Shown in pieces: positions 43,331-51,697 of a stretch of DNA of 64,000 nt. This DNA is from Nocardia otitidiscaviarum NBRC 14405 (GTDB lineage: Bacteria > Actinomycetota > Actinomycetes > Mycobacteriales > Mycobacteriaceae): positions 62,001 through 126,000 of the forward strand of contig NZ_BAGD01000054.1 in NCBI RefSeq assembly GCF_000308635.1, read 5' to 3'. The translations under genes and the position numbers were made by a program. Position 1 is the stretch's first letter. Each line of letters opens with the position of its first letter. The notes under the pieces were generated by a model. It worked only from the letters and a program-made list of their open reading frames with translations, did no database searches and was not told the origin of the DNA.

Positions 43331-44275
43331 CTACCTTCGCCGCGTCACCGCCCGATTCGACCCGCGGGTGGGCGCGGCCAGGATGACGAGTGCGAGGACG
43401 AGGACGGCCATCCCGCATCGGGACAGCACGCTCAGCCGTTCGTGCAGCACCACGACGCCCAGCAGGGCGGCCACCGCCGGCTCGACCAGGGTCAGCGTGG
43501 TGGCGGCCTGAGATGTGGTGTGGCGCAACCCGTACGCGAACAGCCGGTAGGCCAGGACGGTGGTGCACAGCGCCAGATATATCGCGACCGCCGTACCGCG
43601 CGGCGCGAGCAGCCAGGACGGGCCGGTGGCCAGCACCACCGGCAGTACCAGCAGCGCCCCGCCGCCGAACATCGCCCCCATGACCGCACCGGCGGGGCGC
43701 CCGGCGGCGATGAGCCGCCCGCCGATCAGGGCGTAGCAGGCGTAGGCGAGTCCGCCGCCCGCCGCCAGCAGCACGCCGAGCGGATCGACCACACCGCCCC
43801 CGGTAGTCGAACCCAGAACGAGCACAGTGCATCCCGTCACCGCCGCCGGTGTCGCCAGCATCCAGCGTGTATCGGGGCGGGTCCGGGTGGTGGCCCAGCC
43901 CAGCACCCCCGCGAAGACGGGAGCACAGCCCAGGGCGATCACCGTGGCCACGGCGACGCCGGTGCGCTGCACGGCCGGATAGAAGGTCAGCGGATATCCG
44001 GCCACCGCCACCGCCCCCAGGGCGAGCTGCCACCGCTCGCGGCGGGTGCGCGCCGGAACTCCGCGCGCGGTGACGTAGAGCAGCAGGCCGCCCAGCAGCA
44101 GTCCGGCCGATCCGGTCGCGGCTGCCGGAGTGCCCGAAGGCGCCTGGGTGGCAACGGTTCCCGTGGTCCCCCACAGCGTCGCCGCGGTCAGGATGGCCAG
44201 CGATCCGCCGACCCGGGATGAACGTGGTTGAACAGCCGTACGGCGCGCGGCCGTAACGGCGGAATGATTCGGCAC
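43331..44275 (-). CDS. EamA/DMT-family membrane transporter
   Basis: A 314-residue drug/metabolite transporter with ten hydrophobic segments in two EamA repeats. The first opens LAILTAATLWGTTGTVATQ, the second about residue 155 (LGVLLAAGGGLAYACYALIGGRLIA), and the last shows TLVEPAVAALLGVVVLHERLS, the usual EamA ending. GTG 44275 was chosen over an upstream extension that is Arg-rich and unlike the family. It ends a few bases before the convergent TAXI gene stop. Substrate unknown, often amino acids or metabolites. Confidence 0.85.
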   Translation of the reverse strand: MPNHSAVTAARRTAVQPRSSRVGGSLAILTAATLWGTTGTVATQAPSGTPAAATGSAGLLLGGLLLYVTARGVPARTRRERWQLALGAVAVAGYPLTFYPAVQRTGVAVATVIALGCAPVFAGVLGWATTRTRPDTRWMLATPAAVTGCTVLVLGSTTGGGVVDPLGVLLAAGGGLAYACYALIGGRLIAAGRPAGAVMGAMFGGGALLVLPVVLATGPSWLLAPRGTAVAIYLALCTTVLAYRLFAYGLRHTTSQAATTLTLVEPAVAALLGVVVLHERLSVLSRCGMAVLVLALVILAAPTRGSNRAVTRRR

Positions 44276-44380
44276 AGTCGTGAACTTCCGTCGAATTCCG
44301 ATAGGAGCTGGATTCCGAACGGGCGCACGACAATACCGCCGCACACAGCGGTACTACGGAGAGGAGGCCGTCAGGTGCGC

Positions 44381-44396
44381 CCGGTCACGCGACCGG
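44381..44396 (-). terminator. hairpin downstream of the TIGR03086 gene
   Basis: CCGGTC-ACGC-GACCGG forms a perfect 6-bp stem with a 4-base loop about 60 bases past the stop of the leftward TIGR03086 gene. No T-run is present. It is a plausible GC-rich terminator. The rest of the 44276-44456 gap shows no gene. Confidence 0.35.
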
Positions 44397-44456
44397 GGGC
44401 GGGGTGACGGTGCGCCAGTATGTGCCCATGACGCCGATCATAGCGGCCGGGTGGGG

Positions 44457-45071
44457 CTACGCGGGCCAGCGGGGGGAGCGGCCGAGGAGGGCGACGATGC
44501 GGTCGAGGGGGGCCTCGCCCGTCCAGGGGCGCCGGGGTGCGAAGGCGGCGCCGGGGGCGGTGCGGGAGGCGTCGTCGGGGACGAATTCGGCGATCGGCAG
44601 TGCGGCGGCGAGCAGGTCGTCGTCGAAAGTCGTTGTCCGGCCCAGGGTTCGGTCGACGTCCCAGGTGTGCACCACGTAGTCGATGAAATGGAAGGTGAGG
44701 GCCTGGGTGCCCGGGAAGCGGAATTCGGTGGTGAATTCGGGCAGCGGGAAGGCGCGCTCCAGGATGTCGTCGGCCGCGAAGGCGTCCAGGACGTCATCGG
44801 CGGCGGCCCGGTAGTCGGCGACCGGGTCGGGGCCGAGCGGGTGCGGGCGCCAGCGGTTCGGATTGTCGTCGCCGCGGGCGGCGGCGGCGAAACCGCGGTG
44901 CTGGGCGATCATATGGACGAGCAGGTCGCGCAGGGTCCAGTCCGCGCAGGGGGTCGGTTTGCTCAGATCCGCCGGGGCGCAGTGCGATACGGCCGCGCTG
45001 CTGGCCCGGACGGCGCGGGCATTCAAGGCGACGAGATCGGTGGGGGTGGTCAGTGCATCGAAAGTAGGCAT
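44457..45071 (-). CDS. TIGR03086/DinB-like metal-binding protein
   Basis: A 204-residue helical-bundle protein of the TIGR03086 group, actinobacterial relatives of mycothiol-dependent maleylpyruvate isomerase N-terminal and DinB domains. Landmarks are SKPTPCADWTLRDLLVHMIAQHRGFAAAARGD (the metal-type His in LVHMIAQH) and FHFIDYVVHTWDVDRTLG with the second His pair. A mycothiol-linked detoxification role is an inference from the fold. ATG 45071 follows TACGAT by six bases, so it is probably leaderless. It is divergent from a MarR regulator. Confidence 0.82.
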   Translation of the reverse strand: MPTFDALTTPTDLVALNARAVRASSAAVSHCAPADLSKPTPCADWTLRDLLVHMIAQHRGFAAAARGDDNPNRWRPHPLGPDPVADYRAAADDVLDAFAADDILERAFPLPEFTTEFRFPGTQALTFHFIDYVVHTWDVDRTLGRTTTFDDDLLAAALPIAEFVPDDASRTAPGAAFAPRRPWTGEAPLDRIVALLGRSPRWPA

Positions 45072-45077
45072 GCACCT

Positions 45078-45096
45078 ATCGTATGCTCATGCTTAC
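45078..45096. promoter_or_regulatory. leaderless promoter of the TIGR03086 gene and MarR-like operator
   Basis: Leftward -10 TACGAT (45083-45078) is six bases from ATG 45071. The near-palindrome GTATGC-TCAT-GCTTAC (45081-45096, one mismatched pair) overlaps it. The site would let the divergent MarR repress the gene directly. Confidence 0.6.
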
Positions 45097-45122
45097 TATC
45101 TGTCGAGCGGTATTTTCTTCTC

Positions 45123-45560
45123 ATGCCGGAAGTGAAGCGCCCCGATCTCGCCGCCATGCTGGCGCCCCTCGGTCGCGCCCTCGTACAGGCGGAGTTGCCC
45201 ATCCTCGAGCGCAACGGCCTGAGCATGTGGGGCTACTCCGTCCTGCTCGGCCTCGGTGAGGACCCCGTGTACACCCAGGCCGCCCTGGCCAAACGGATCA
45301 ACGCCGACAAGACCCGCATCATCGCCGTGCTCGACGACCTCCAGCGGCGCGGCCTCATCACCCGCACCCCCGACCCGGCCGACCGCCGCGCCCGGCTGCT
45401 GTCCCTGACCCCGGAGGGACGCGCCATCCGCGATCGCGCCCAGCGGGAGATCCAGGAGCGGGAAGAGCGCTTGCTGTCCCAACTGACACCGGCCGACCGC
45501 ACGGCGTTCCTGCGCGCGCTCCAGCGCCTCAGCGACGCGGTGCGCGACCAGCCGGACTGA
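45123..45560 (+). CDS. MarR family transcriptional regulator
   Basis: A 145-residue winged-helix protein with the complete MarR core: MLAPLGRALVQAELPILERNGLSMWGYSVLLGLGEDPVYTQAALAKRINADKTRIIAVLDDLQRRGLITRTPDPADRRARLLSLTPEGRAI. The DDLQRRGLI-x-R-x-x-D-x-x-D-R-R wing is textbook. ATG 45123 lies 27 bases past the operator region. It is divergent from the TIGR03086 gene, which is its most likely target. Ligand unknown. Confidence 0.93.
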   Translation: MPEVKRPDLAAMLAPLGRALVQAELPILERNGLSMWGYSVLLGLGEDPVYTQAALAKRINADKTRIIAVLDDLQRRGLITRTPDPADRRARLLSLTPEGRAIRDRAQREIQEREERLLSQLTPADRTAFLRALQRLSDAVRDQPD

Positions 45561-45632
45561 GGGCGGGCGATCGGTCCGGGGGATGCGCGAGGCGGGTGCG
45601 GTCTGCTGTCATGGAAGCCGGGAAGGGTGACC

Positions 45633-46216
45633 ATGCCTGGGAACATGCGCGGCGGAGTGCGGGCGGCCATGGCGGCGGCGACACTCGCGGGTGTGCTGGC
45701 GACCGGGTGTACGGTCGAGGGACACCCCGAGCCCGCGAACCCCACGCCCAGCATTCCGGGACCGGAGAAGAAACCACGGCCGTCGCCCCCGTGGACGGCG
45801 GCCGAACTCGTCCACCACCAGTGCGTCGTGCTCGGGCGGGAGGATCTGGCCCGCTTCGGATTCGGCAGTCCGGAGCAGCCGGGGAATTCGACGCGTTCTG
45901 CCGCTGGCGCACCCTCGGCACCGCGCCGGCGCCGGTCGACATGTATTTCGTTCCCGAACCCTGGTACAGCTACCCCAAACTCGAACAGGCGCACCGCGGC
46001 CACGAGGCATTCCGCACCCTGCGTGTCGAGGGCAGGTCGGCCTTCCTGGTGGACGAGCGCAACTACGGCGGCTACCGCAACTGCCGGATCTGGGTCGCGG
46101 TGCCGTCCGGCGGGACCATCCACCTCGAGTACGCGCCCCGGGAGGCGGCGGTGGCCTGGGATGTGTGCGGTGCCGCCCTCGAGATCGCCACGCTCATCGC
46201 GCGGCGGGTGCGGTGA
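45633..46216 (+). pseudogene. DUF3558-type lipoprotein, frameshifted
   Basis: Two frames make one protein. ATG 45633 (GGAAGG upstream) gives a signal peptide and lipobox VLATGC, then the DUF3558 opening HHQCVVLGREDLARFGFGSPEQPG. At the run GGGG (45881-45884) the frame must shift by one base to continue as EFDAFCRWRTLGTAPAPVDMYFVPEPWYSY through to VCGAALEIATLIARR. Adding one G would restore a single frame. The DUF3558 motif with the paired Cys (QCVVL, FCRW) supports it. Whether this is a real mutation, a sequencing error in a G-run, or programmed slippage cannot be told here. Confidence 0.75.
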
Positions 46217-46235
46217 GCGGCACCGCGGCTGCCGG

Positions 46236-47402
46236 TCAGCGATTGCGGTGGGCGACGAGTTGGGCCAGGGCGGTGAGGTCCCCGGTGGCCAGCCCCGGGG
46301 GCAGCGCCGCGAGTGCGGAGCGCATGGCCGTGGCCGCGCGGTGCAGGGTGCGTTGCCGTCCGCCCGCCGCCTCGACGAGTTCGGCCGCACGCGCGGCCTT
46401 CTCGGCGGTCATCGGATGCGGGCTGCGGTACAGGCGCGCGAGCTCGCGGCCGGGGGAGGTGTCGGAGCTGAGGGCGCAGACCACGGGGTAGGACTGTTTT
46501 CGGTGCAGCAGGTCGCTGTGCGCGGGCTTGCCGGTGATGGCGGGGTCGCCCCAGATGTCCATGGCGTCGTCGACCAGTTGGAAGACCAGGCCCAGTTCCC
46601 GTCCGAAGGTGTGCATGGCGGAGACCGTGCGATGGTCGGCGCCGGCGCAGAGCGCGCCCAGGGCGCAGGAACAGCCCAGCAGCGCACCGGTTTTGCCCGC
46701 CGCCATGGCGAGGTACTCGGTGACGCTCACGCTGGAGCGGGATTCGAAGGCGCAATCCTCGTACTGGCCCTGACAGAGGGCGACGGTGGTGCGCGCCAGG
46801 CGGATGACGGCCTCGGCGGTCACCGCCTCGGGCACCCCGTCGGAGAGGACCCCGAGGGCCAGGGCCTGCAGGGCGTCGCCGAGCAGGGTGGCATTGGTCT
46901 CGCCCCAGACGCGCCAGACGGTCGGGCGACCGTGGCGGGTGTCGTCGGCGTCCATCACATCGTCGTGGACCAGCGAGAAGTTGTGCAGCAGTTCGACGGC
47001 CGCGGCGGCGTGGACGGCGTCCTCGACGCGGCCGCCGCAGGCCGCGGCGGCCGCGAAGGTCAGGGCGGGGCGAAATGCCTTGCCCTGGACGCCCGGGGCG
47101 GGCGCGCCGGTGGTGTCGCACCAGCCGAAGTGATAGCCCGCCATGCGATCCAGCGGATCGGTCAGCGATGCCACGGCGGCACGCAGCACCGGTTCGATGG
47201 CGTGGCGGGCGTCGGCCAGCTGTCTGCGGGCCGCTCGCTCACCGCTTGCCGGTTCGCGCACACTCGGCCCGTGTGGCGAGATCTCCACCGGGCGTGGGTG
47301 ATCGGTATCGGGCGCGGTGACCGCCGCGCGGGCGGGGGCCGCTCCGCGGGTGCCCTGCAGACGCTGTCCCACCAGATGTTTGATCGAATTCGAGGCTCGC
47401 AT
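46236..47402 (-). CDS. trans-polyprenyl diphosphate synthase (probably geranylgeranyl diphosphate synthase)
   Basis: A 388-residue class I prenyl chain elongase. FARM is LVHDDVMDADDTRHGRPT (DDxxxD type), SARM is FQLVDDAMDIWGDPAITGK, and KAFRPALTFAAAAACGG holds the first Lys/Arg contacts. It should make the linear allylic diphosphate for the neighbouring terpene cyclase; a small residue run before FARM (AAAAVELLHNFSL) suits C20 rather than C10 product, but that is inference. It starts at ATG 47402 (GGGA six bases upstream); GTG 47426 with AGGAGG two bases away is a rival start. The N-terminal 65 residues are unusual and not conserved. Confidence 0.85.
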   Translation of the reverse strand: MRASNSIKHLVGQRLQGTRGAAPARAAVTAPDTDHPRPVEISPHGPSVREPASGERAARRQLADARHAIEPVLRAAVASLTDPLDRMAGYHFGWCDTTGAPAPGVQGKAFRPALTFAAAAACGGRVEDAVHAAAAVELLHNFSLVHDDVMDADDTRHGRPTVWRVWGETNATLLGDALQALALGVLSDGVPEAVTAEAVIRLARTTVALCQGQYEDCAFESRSSVSVTEYLAMAAGKTGALLGCSCALGALCAGADHRTVSAMHTFGRELGLVFQLVDDAMDIWGDPAITGKPAHSDLLHRKQSYPVVCALSSDTSPGRELARLYRSPHPMTAEKAARAAELVEAAGGRQRTLHRAATAMRSALAALPPGLATGDLTALAQLVAHRNR

Positions 47403-47554
47403 AATCGGTCCCACTCGCTCGGACACGGCCTCCTCGGGCGCATTCGGCTGCACTCGGCGGCCATGCGTAGAAGAAGCCCATCGTCCCATCGGAGCCCGGT
47501 GGCGCGGTACGTCACCAGGTTTCAGTTCGGCAACTCCCACCCGGATACCGCGGC

Positions 47555-48535
47555 TCAGCCGAGCGGCGATCCGTGTTCGAGAGCCTCCGCCGGAGCGCTG
47601 GTGTAGCGCGCCGCCTGGTAGTGATAGTCGAGATTGGCTCGCACGTACACCGTGTAGTTCTGCGCGGTGGCCAGCGTGTCGGCGCGATCTCGCCCGGTGA
47701 TGCCGGCCGCGTCGAGTTCGGTCGGTAGCCGTTCGATGGCGGTGGTCATGCGGTCGATGAGCTGGGTGAGCATGCTGTTCACCAGCGTGAGCGCCTGAGA
47801 TCGCGTATGCCCGTAGTGATGTTCGGCCAACAGCACCGAGTTGTAGAGATAGCTCGACGCCTCGTCGGAGTCGACCGACAGCACATCGTTGAGCAGTCCC
47901 ATGTGTTCGACCGCTGCTTCGCGCAGCAGCCGCATGGCGGGCAGTTGGCGGGCGGCCGCGCACAGGTCGACCCGCTCGGCGATCTCGCTGATATCCAGGA
48001 ACACGAACAGCGCCACCGAATCTCGCCGATGCGCCCGATAAGTGTCCATCTCGGGCAGGTGGCCGGTGCGGCGGCCGATGCTCTCGGTGTAGTAGGTCCA
48101 CAGCCAGGCGCGGATCTCCGCGCGCACCGCCTCCCGCCACGCGGTGGAGCGTCCCGCGCACAGCCGCCGCCACAGCTCCGCGAACGCGACGGCCAGCACG
48201 CCCGAGGGCGGGTCGTCACCGTCGTAGACCGCGTTCAGGGCGGTGATGGTGTGCAAAGTTCGCCCGGGGTCCGGGATTTCGATATCGAACTGGTCGTCCA
48301 CGATGAAAGCCCAGGCGGTGTACTGGCTGAGTAGTGCCAGGTCTTCCGGTCCGGCCTTCGGGCACCAGAGTGCGTACATTCGGGCGGGGCGGGTGCGTTC
48401 CATCCGCCGCCGCGTCGGCTCGGTCGGCACCAGGTCGTAGTGCTCGAGCCACTGCCACATCGCCTTCTCCGCCTCGGCCTCGGCGGGGTTGTGTCCCGCC
48501 GAGGCGAAAGGCATGAAGAATTCGGGTTCATTCAT
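47555..48535 (-). CDS. class I terpene synthase
   Basis: A 326-residue ionising terpene cyclase. The Asp-rich motif is FIVDDQFDIEI (Asp80-Asp84, DDxxD form), the pyrophosphate-sensor Arg is R171 in HRRDSVALF, the second metal motif is LLNDVLSVDSDEAS (NDxxSxxxD/E with Asn216, Asp217, Ser220), and an Arg-Tyr pair occurs in AARYTSAP near the end. It should fold a prenyl diphosphate into a cyclic terpene in the cytoplasm; chain length and skeleton cannot be read. It is upstream of the prenyl diphosphate synthase on the same strand, 152 bases apart. The motif lacks the usual Lys/Arg before the last acid. Confidence 0.88.
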   Translation of the reverse strand: MNEPEFFMPFASAGHNPAEAEAEKAMWQWLEHYDLVPTEPTRRRMERTRPARMYALWCPKAGPEDLALLSQYTAWAFIVDDQFDIEIPDPGRTLHTITALNAVYDGDDPPSGVLAVAFAELWRRLCAGRSTAWREAVRAEIRAWLWTYYTESIGRRTGHLPEMDTYRAHRRDSVALFVFLDISEIAERVDLCAAARQLPAMRLLREAAVEHMGLLNDVLSVDSDEASSYLYNSVLLAEHHYGHTRSQALTLVNSMLTQLIDRMTTAIERLPTELDAAGITGRDRADTLATAQNYTVYVRANLDYHYQAARYTSAPAEALEHGSPLG

Positions 48536-48650
48536 CGAAACTGCCTATCCCCGAACCGTTTTTACCGTGAATTCGACAATACAGACGATTCGGGCACGGC
48601 GCGGCCACTGTCGGGTGACGGTCGGGCGGCGAGACGGCCCTTCTCGTGTG

Positions 48651-48669
48651 GAAATCGTATCGAAATCGT
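48651..48669. promoter_or_regulatory. 11-bp-phased direct repeats in the 48536-48882 intergenic region
   Basis: GAAATCGT is repeated at 48651-48658 and 48662-48669, start to start 11 bases, one helical turn. Direct heptamers with an 11-base period are the form of SARP-family activator sites in actinomycete secondary-metabolism clusters. No SARP gene is in the window. Nothing else in this 347-base divergent gap was recognised, except the amidohydrolase ribosome site at its end. Confidence 0.35.
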
Positions 48670-48882
48670 TGCGAGCGTGACGAACCACCCAGAAGGGACG
48701 ATGGCGCCGAGGAGCCGTCTCACCGCCGAGCGACATACCGGCGAACCGGACGAAAGACTGCGGCCTCCACCGGTTTATCGGCGATTCCACCGCGAATGTC
48801 ACCGTGTCGGCGCATCCTTGGATGGCCAGCTACCGCGCAGCAATGAGGCGGCGCGGATCGAGTGCGCACGAGGAGCGTCCCG

Positions 48883-50427
48883 ATGGACACGGCCGATCTC
48901 ATCTTCACCGGTGCTTCGATCATCACCGTCGATCCGGAGACCGAGGGTGCGACCGCCGTCGCGGTCTGCGACGGGCGCATACTCGCCGTCGGCGGTCGGG
49001 AGGTGCTGTCCCTGCGCGGTCCCGGCACCGATGTGATCGAACTCGAGGACCGCTGTCTGCTGCCGGGATTCGTTGAGCCGCACACCCATCCGACGCGGGA
49101 CCAGATCCTGTTCAGCGAATCCGTCATCGATATCCGGCCGACGGCCTGCACCACCGCCGCGCAGGTGCGCACCGTCGTGGACGAGGCGGTGCGCGCGGCG
49201 CGGCCCGGACGCGCGCTGCTGTTCCACGGACTCGATCCCGAACTCCAGCCGGGCTTTCCGGAGCCCACCCGGGAATGGCTCGACGAACTCGCACCCGACC
49301 GGCCGATCGTCATCAGGCAGAACGCTGGCCGGATCGCCTGGGCCAACAGCGCGGCGCTGCGGTTGGCGGGGCTGAGCGAGGATACGGCCGATCCGTTCGG
49401 CGGACATTTCGAACGTGACCGGTACGGCATGCTCACCGGTAAGGCGTACGAGGAGCCCGCCATCGCGGCGGTGACCGATCGCATCGTCGCCGACCATCCG
49501 GATCCGGCGATCGGACTGCTGGCGCGCGAGCACGAGCATTTCGCCGCCCGCGGCGTGACGCTGTGCGGCGATATGGGTTTCACCGACGAGATCCGCGTCC
49601 GCACCGCGCGGCTGTATCAGCGCGGACTCGCCAAGGTGCGCACGCGCGCCTACGAAACCGCCTCACCCGCCATGGGCACCATCTGCCCGCGCGACAACGG
49701 CGACGACATGTTCCGCCAGATCGGCATCAAACTGCTGCGGGCACCCGACACCGCGCGGCACACCGCCGACCGACTAGGCGAGCTGGTGCGCGCCTACCAC
49801 CCGGACGGCTGGCAGCTGGCCTGCCGTGCCCAGGACGGTGACGAGGCGACCCTGGTGCTCGACGCGTACGAGCAGGCGCTGCGGGCGTATCCGCGATCGG
49901 ACCACCGGCTGCGGCTGGAACACTGCGGGGCCATGACGCCCGAGCAGTTCCGGCGCGCCAACCAGCTCGGCGTCACCTGCTCGCTGTTCATGGACCACCT
50001 CTACTACTGGGGCGACACCGCGACCGACGGCAACGCGGACGGTGCCGCGTGGGAGCCCGAATCGCATTGGGTGCGCGCCAGATCCGCCATCGAGGCGGAT
50101 GTGCGGATCTCCTTCCACAACGACTGCCCGGTCACTCCCGAAGCGCCGCTGCACAATATGGCGTGCGCCATCACCCGCGTCTCCCGCCGGGGCCGCGTGC
50201 TCGGCCCGGACGAGGGCGTCAATCTGGAGCAGGCCATTCGCGCCCAAACCCTGGATGCCGCGTATCAGCTGTTCGCCGACGACATCACCGGCTCGATCAC
50301 CCCCGGCAAGTACGCCGACCTCGTCGTGCTGGACGTGGATCCGTACACGGTGCCGCCGGACGAACTGCCCGATATCGGGGTGCGGACGACCTATCTGGCG
50401 GGTGTGGCCACCCATCGGCGGTACTAG
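48883..50427 (+). CDS. amidohydrolase, YtcJ-like
   Basis: A 514-residue metal-dependent hydrolase of the amidohydrolase superfamily (YtcJ group). N-terminal beta domain ADLIFTGASIITVDPETEGATAVAVCDGRILAVGG; metal-binding LLPGFVEPHTHPTRD (HxH); central RLEHCGAMTPEQF (His) and ISFHNDCPVTPEAPLHNM (metal Asp); C-terminal GSITPGKYADLVVLDVDPYTVPPDELPD. ATG 48883 follows GAGGAG. Substrates of this group are mostly unknown. It is divergent from the terpene genes and overlaps the convergent glycosyltransferase by four bases; membership of the terpene locus is possible but unproven. Confidence 0.87.
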   Translation: MDTADLIFTGASIITVDPETEGATAVAVCDGRILAVGGREVLSLRGPGTDVIELEDRCLLPGFVEPHTHPTRDQILFSESVIDIRPTACTTAAQVRTVVDEAVRAARPGRALLFHGLDPELQPGFPEPTREWLDELAPDRPIVIRQNAGRIAWANSAALRLAGLSEDTADPFGGHFERDRYGMLTGKAYEEPAIAAVTDRIVADHPDPAIGLLAREHEHFAARGVTLCGDMGFTDEIRVRTARLYQRGLAKVRTRAYETASPAMGTICPRDNGDDMFRQIGIKLLRAPDTARHTADRLGELVRAYHPDGWQLACRAQDGDEATLVLDAYEQALRAYPRSDHRLRLEHCGAMTPEQFRRANQLGVTCSLFMDHLYYWGDTATDGNADGAAWEPESHWVRARSAIEADVRISFHNDCPVTPEAPLHNMACAITRVSRRGRVLGPDEGVNLEQAIRAQTLDAAYQLFADDITGSITPGKYADLVVLDVDPYTVPPDELPDIGVRTTYLAGVATHRRY

Positions 50428-51557
50428 CGCACCCCGCGCAGCAGCTCCAGCATGTCGGAAACCGCCGCGGGCCAGGTGAACTGCTCGGCCCGGGTGCGCG
50501 CGGCATCGCGGCGCAGGGCCGGTGGTCGGGCCAGCACATCGGTCACGGCGCGCGCGAAGGCGTCCGGATGGTCGGCGGCGACCGCGCCGCAGTCGGCGGT
50601 CACGATATCGGCCAGCGCCGAGGACCGGCTCGCCACCACCGGCGTACCGGCGGCGAGCGCCTCCAGGGCAGCCAGTCCGAAGGTTTCGTGCGGACCGGGG
50701 GCCAGCGAGACGTCGGCGGTGGCCAGCAGCGTCGCCAAAGCCTCACGGTCGTCGATGAATCCGGCGAAGTGCACCGCGGGACGGCCGTCCGCCAGCGCGG
50801 GAATGCCGCGGGCGCGCCGTTGCAGGGCGTCGCGGCGCGGGCCGTCCCCGGCCACGATCAGCCGGGCGTCCACACCCTCGCGGCGCAGCGCGCCGACCGC
50901 CTCGATACTGCGGTCCACCCGTTTCTCCACCGACAACCTGCCGCAGTGCACGAGCAGCGGCAGATGGTCGGCAGCCAGATCGGTGCGCAGCCGCCGGTCG
51001 TGTCGGCGGGGGCTGAACAGGTCGAGATCCACTCCGAGCGGCACCATCTCGACATTGGGCGCGTCGATGCGCTCGAACTCGGCGCGGGCGAACGCGGTCG
51101 TGCAGACCACCATGTCGTAATTCCGGGCGGTGTGCCGATTGGCGATATCGGCGGCGCGCCGGGCCGCCGGACCGGGCAGCACCTGTCCCAGCAGCCGGTC
51201 CAGGCGCTCGTGCGAGATCATGACCGAGGCCACGTCGCGGGAGCGAGCCCAGCGCCCGAAACCGCGCAGGGTCAGCCGATCGGACACCTCCAGCGCGTCG
51301 GGACGCACACCCGCCAGCACATCGGCGACGCGGCGCGGATCGGCGGCCCGATAGCCGCCGGTGAACGGAATCCGCGCGGCGGGCACGGTGATCCGCAGCG
51401 TCCCCGACGGCAGCACCTCCTCGGCGCGGCGCGGCCCCGGCACGATGAGAACGACCTCGTGTCCCGCCGCCGCGTAGCCGTCTCCCAGATGGTGCAGCGC
51501 GGTCCGCAGGCCACCGGAGCGCGGACCGTAGAAGTTCGCCAGCTGCACAATGCGCAC
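50424..51557 (-). CDS. mgtA: GT4 alpha-mannosyltransferase, MgtA-like
   Basis: A 377-residue GT-B glycosyltransferase. RIVQLANFYGPRSGGLRTALHHLGDGYAAAGHEVVLIVPG, ALEVSDRLTLRGFGRWAR, SVMISHERLDRLLGQ and VEMVPLGVDLDLFSPRR match mycobacterial MgtA (Rv0557 type) closely from memory; the donor-binding EX7E sits in LAPGPHETFGLAALEALAAGTPVV. MgtA transfers mannose from GDP-mannose to a glucuronosyl-diacylglycerol lipid at the cytoplasmic membrane face. GTG 51557 begins exactly at the conserved RIVQ. Upstream in the same frame the sequence is Arg-rich and not conserved. Confidence 0.88.
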   Translation of the reverse strand: MRIVQLANFYGPRSGGLRTALHHLGDGYAAAGHEVVLIVPGPRRAEEVLPSGTLRITVPAARIPFTGGYRAADPRRVADVLAGVRPDALEVSDRLTLRGFGRWARSRDVASVMISHERLDRLLGQVLPGPAARRAADIANRHTARNYDMVVCTTAFARAEFERIDAPNVEMVPLGVDLDLFSPRRHDRRLRTDLAADHLPLLVHCGRLSVEKRVDRSIEAVGALRREGVDARLIVAGDGPRRDALQRRARGIPALADGRPAVHFAGFIDDREALATLLATADVSLAPGPHETFGLAALEALAAGTPVVASRSSALADIVTADCGAVAADHPDAFARAVTDVLARPPALRRDAARTRAEQFTWPAAVSDMLELLRGVR

Positions 51558-51697
51558 GCCGCCGATCGTGCAGGGCGCGGTGTTCCCGATGGCACCCCCG
51601 CGCCCAACGGGACGTGAACAGCAGCGGAATACCGTTCGACCCCGAGGGGCGGCCGAACCGGCGGCGACGGCGCCGGGCGGCATGCGACGATAGCGGG

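Noticed and set aside
43331..44344. Longer N-terminus of the DMT transporter to 44344
   Set aside because: Extra residues are Arg-rich and not membrane-like; GTG 44275 gives a family-like start.
46236..48173. Prenyl synthase frame extended upstream to 48173
   Set aside because: The extension overlaps the terpene synthase on the same strand in another frame and has no family sequence.
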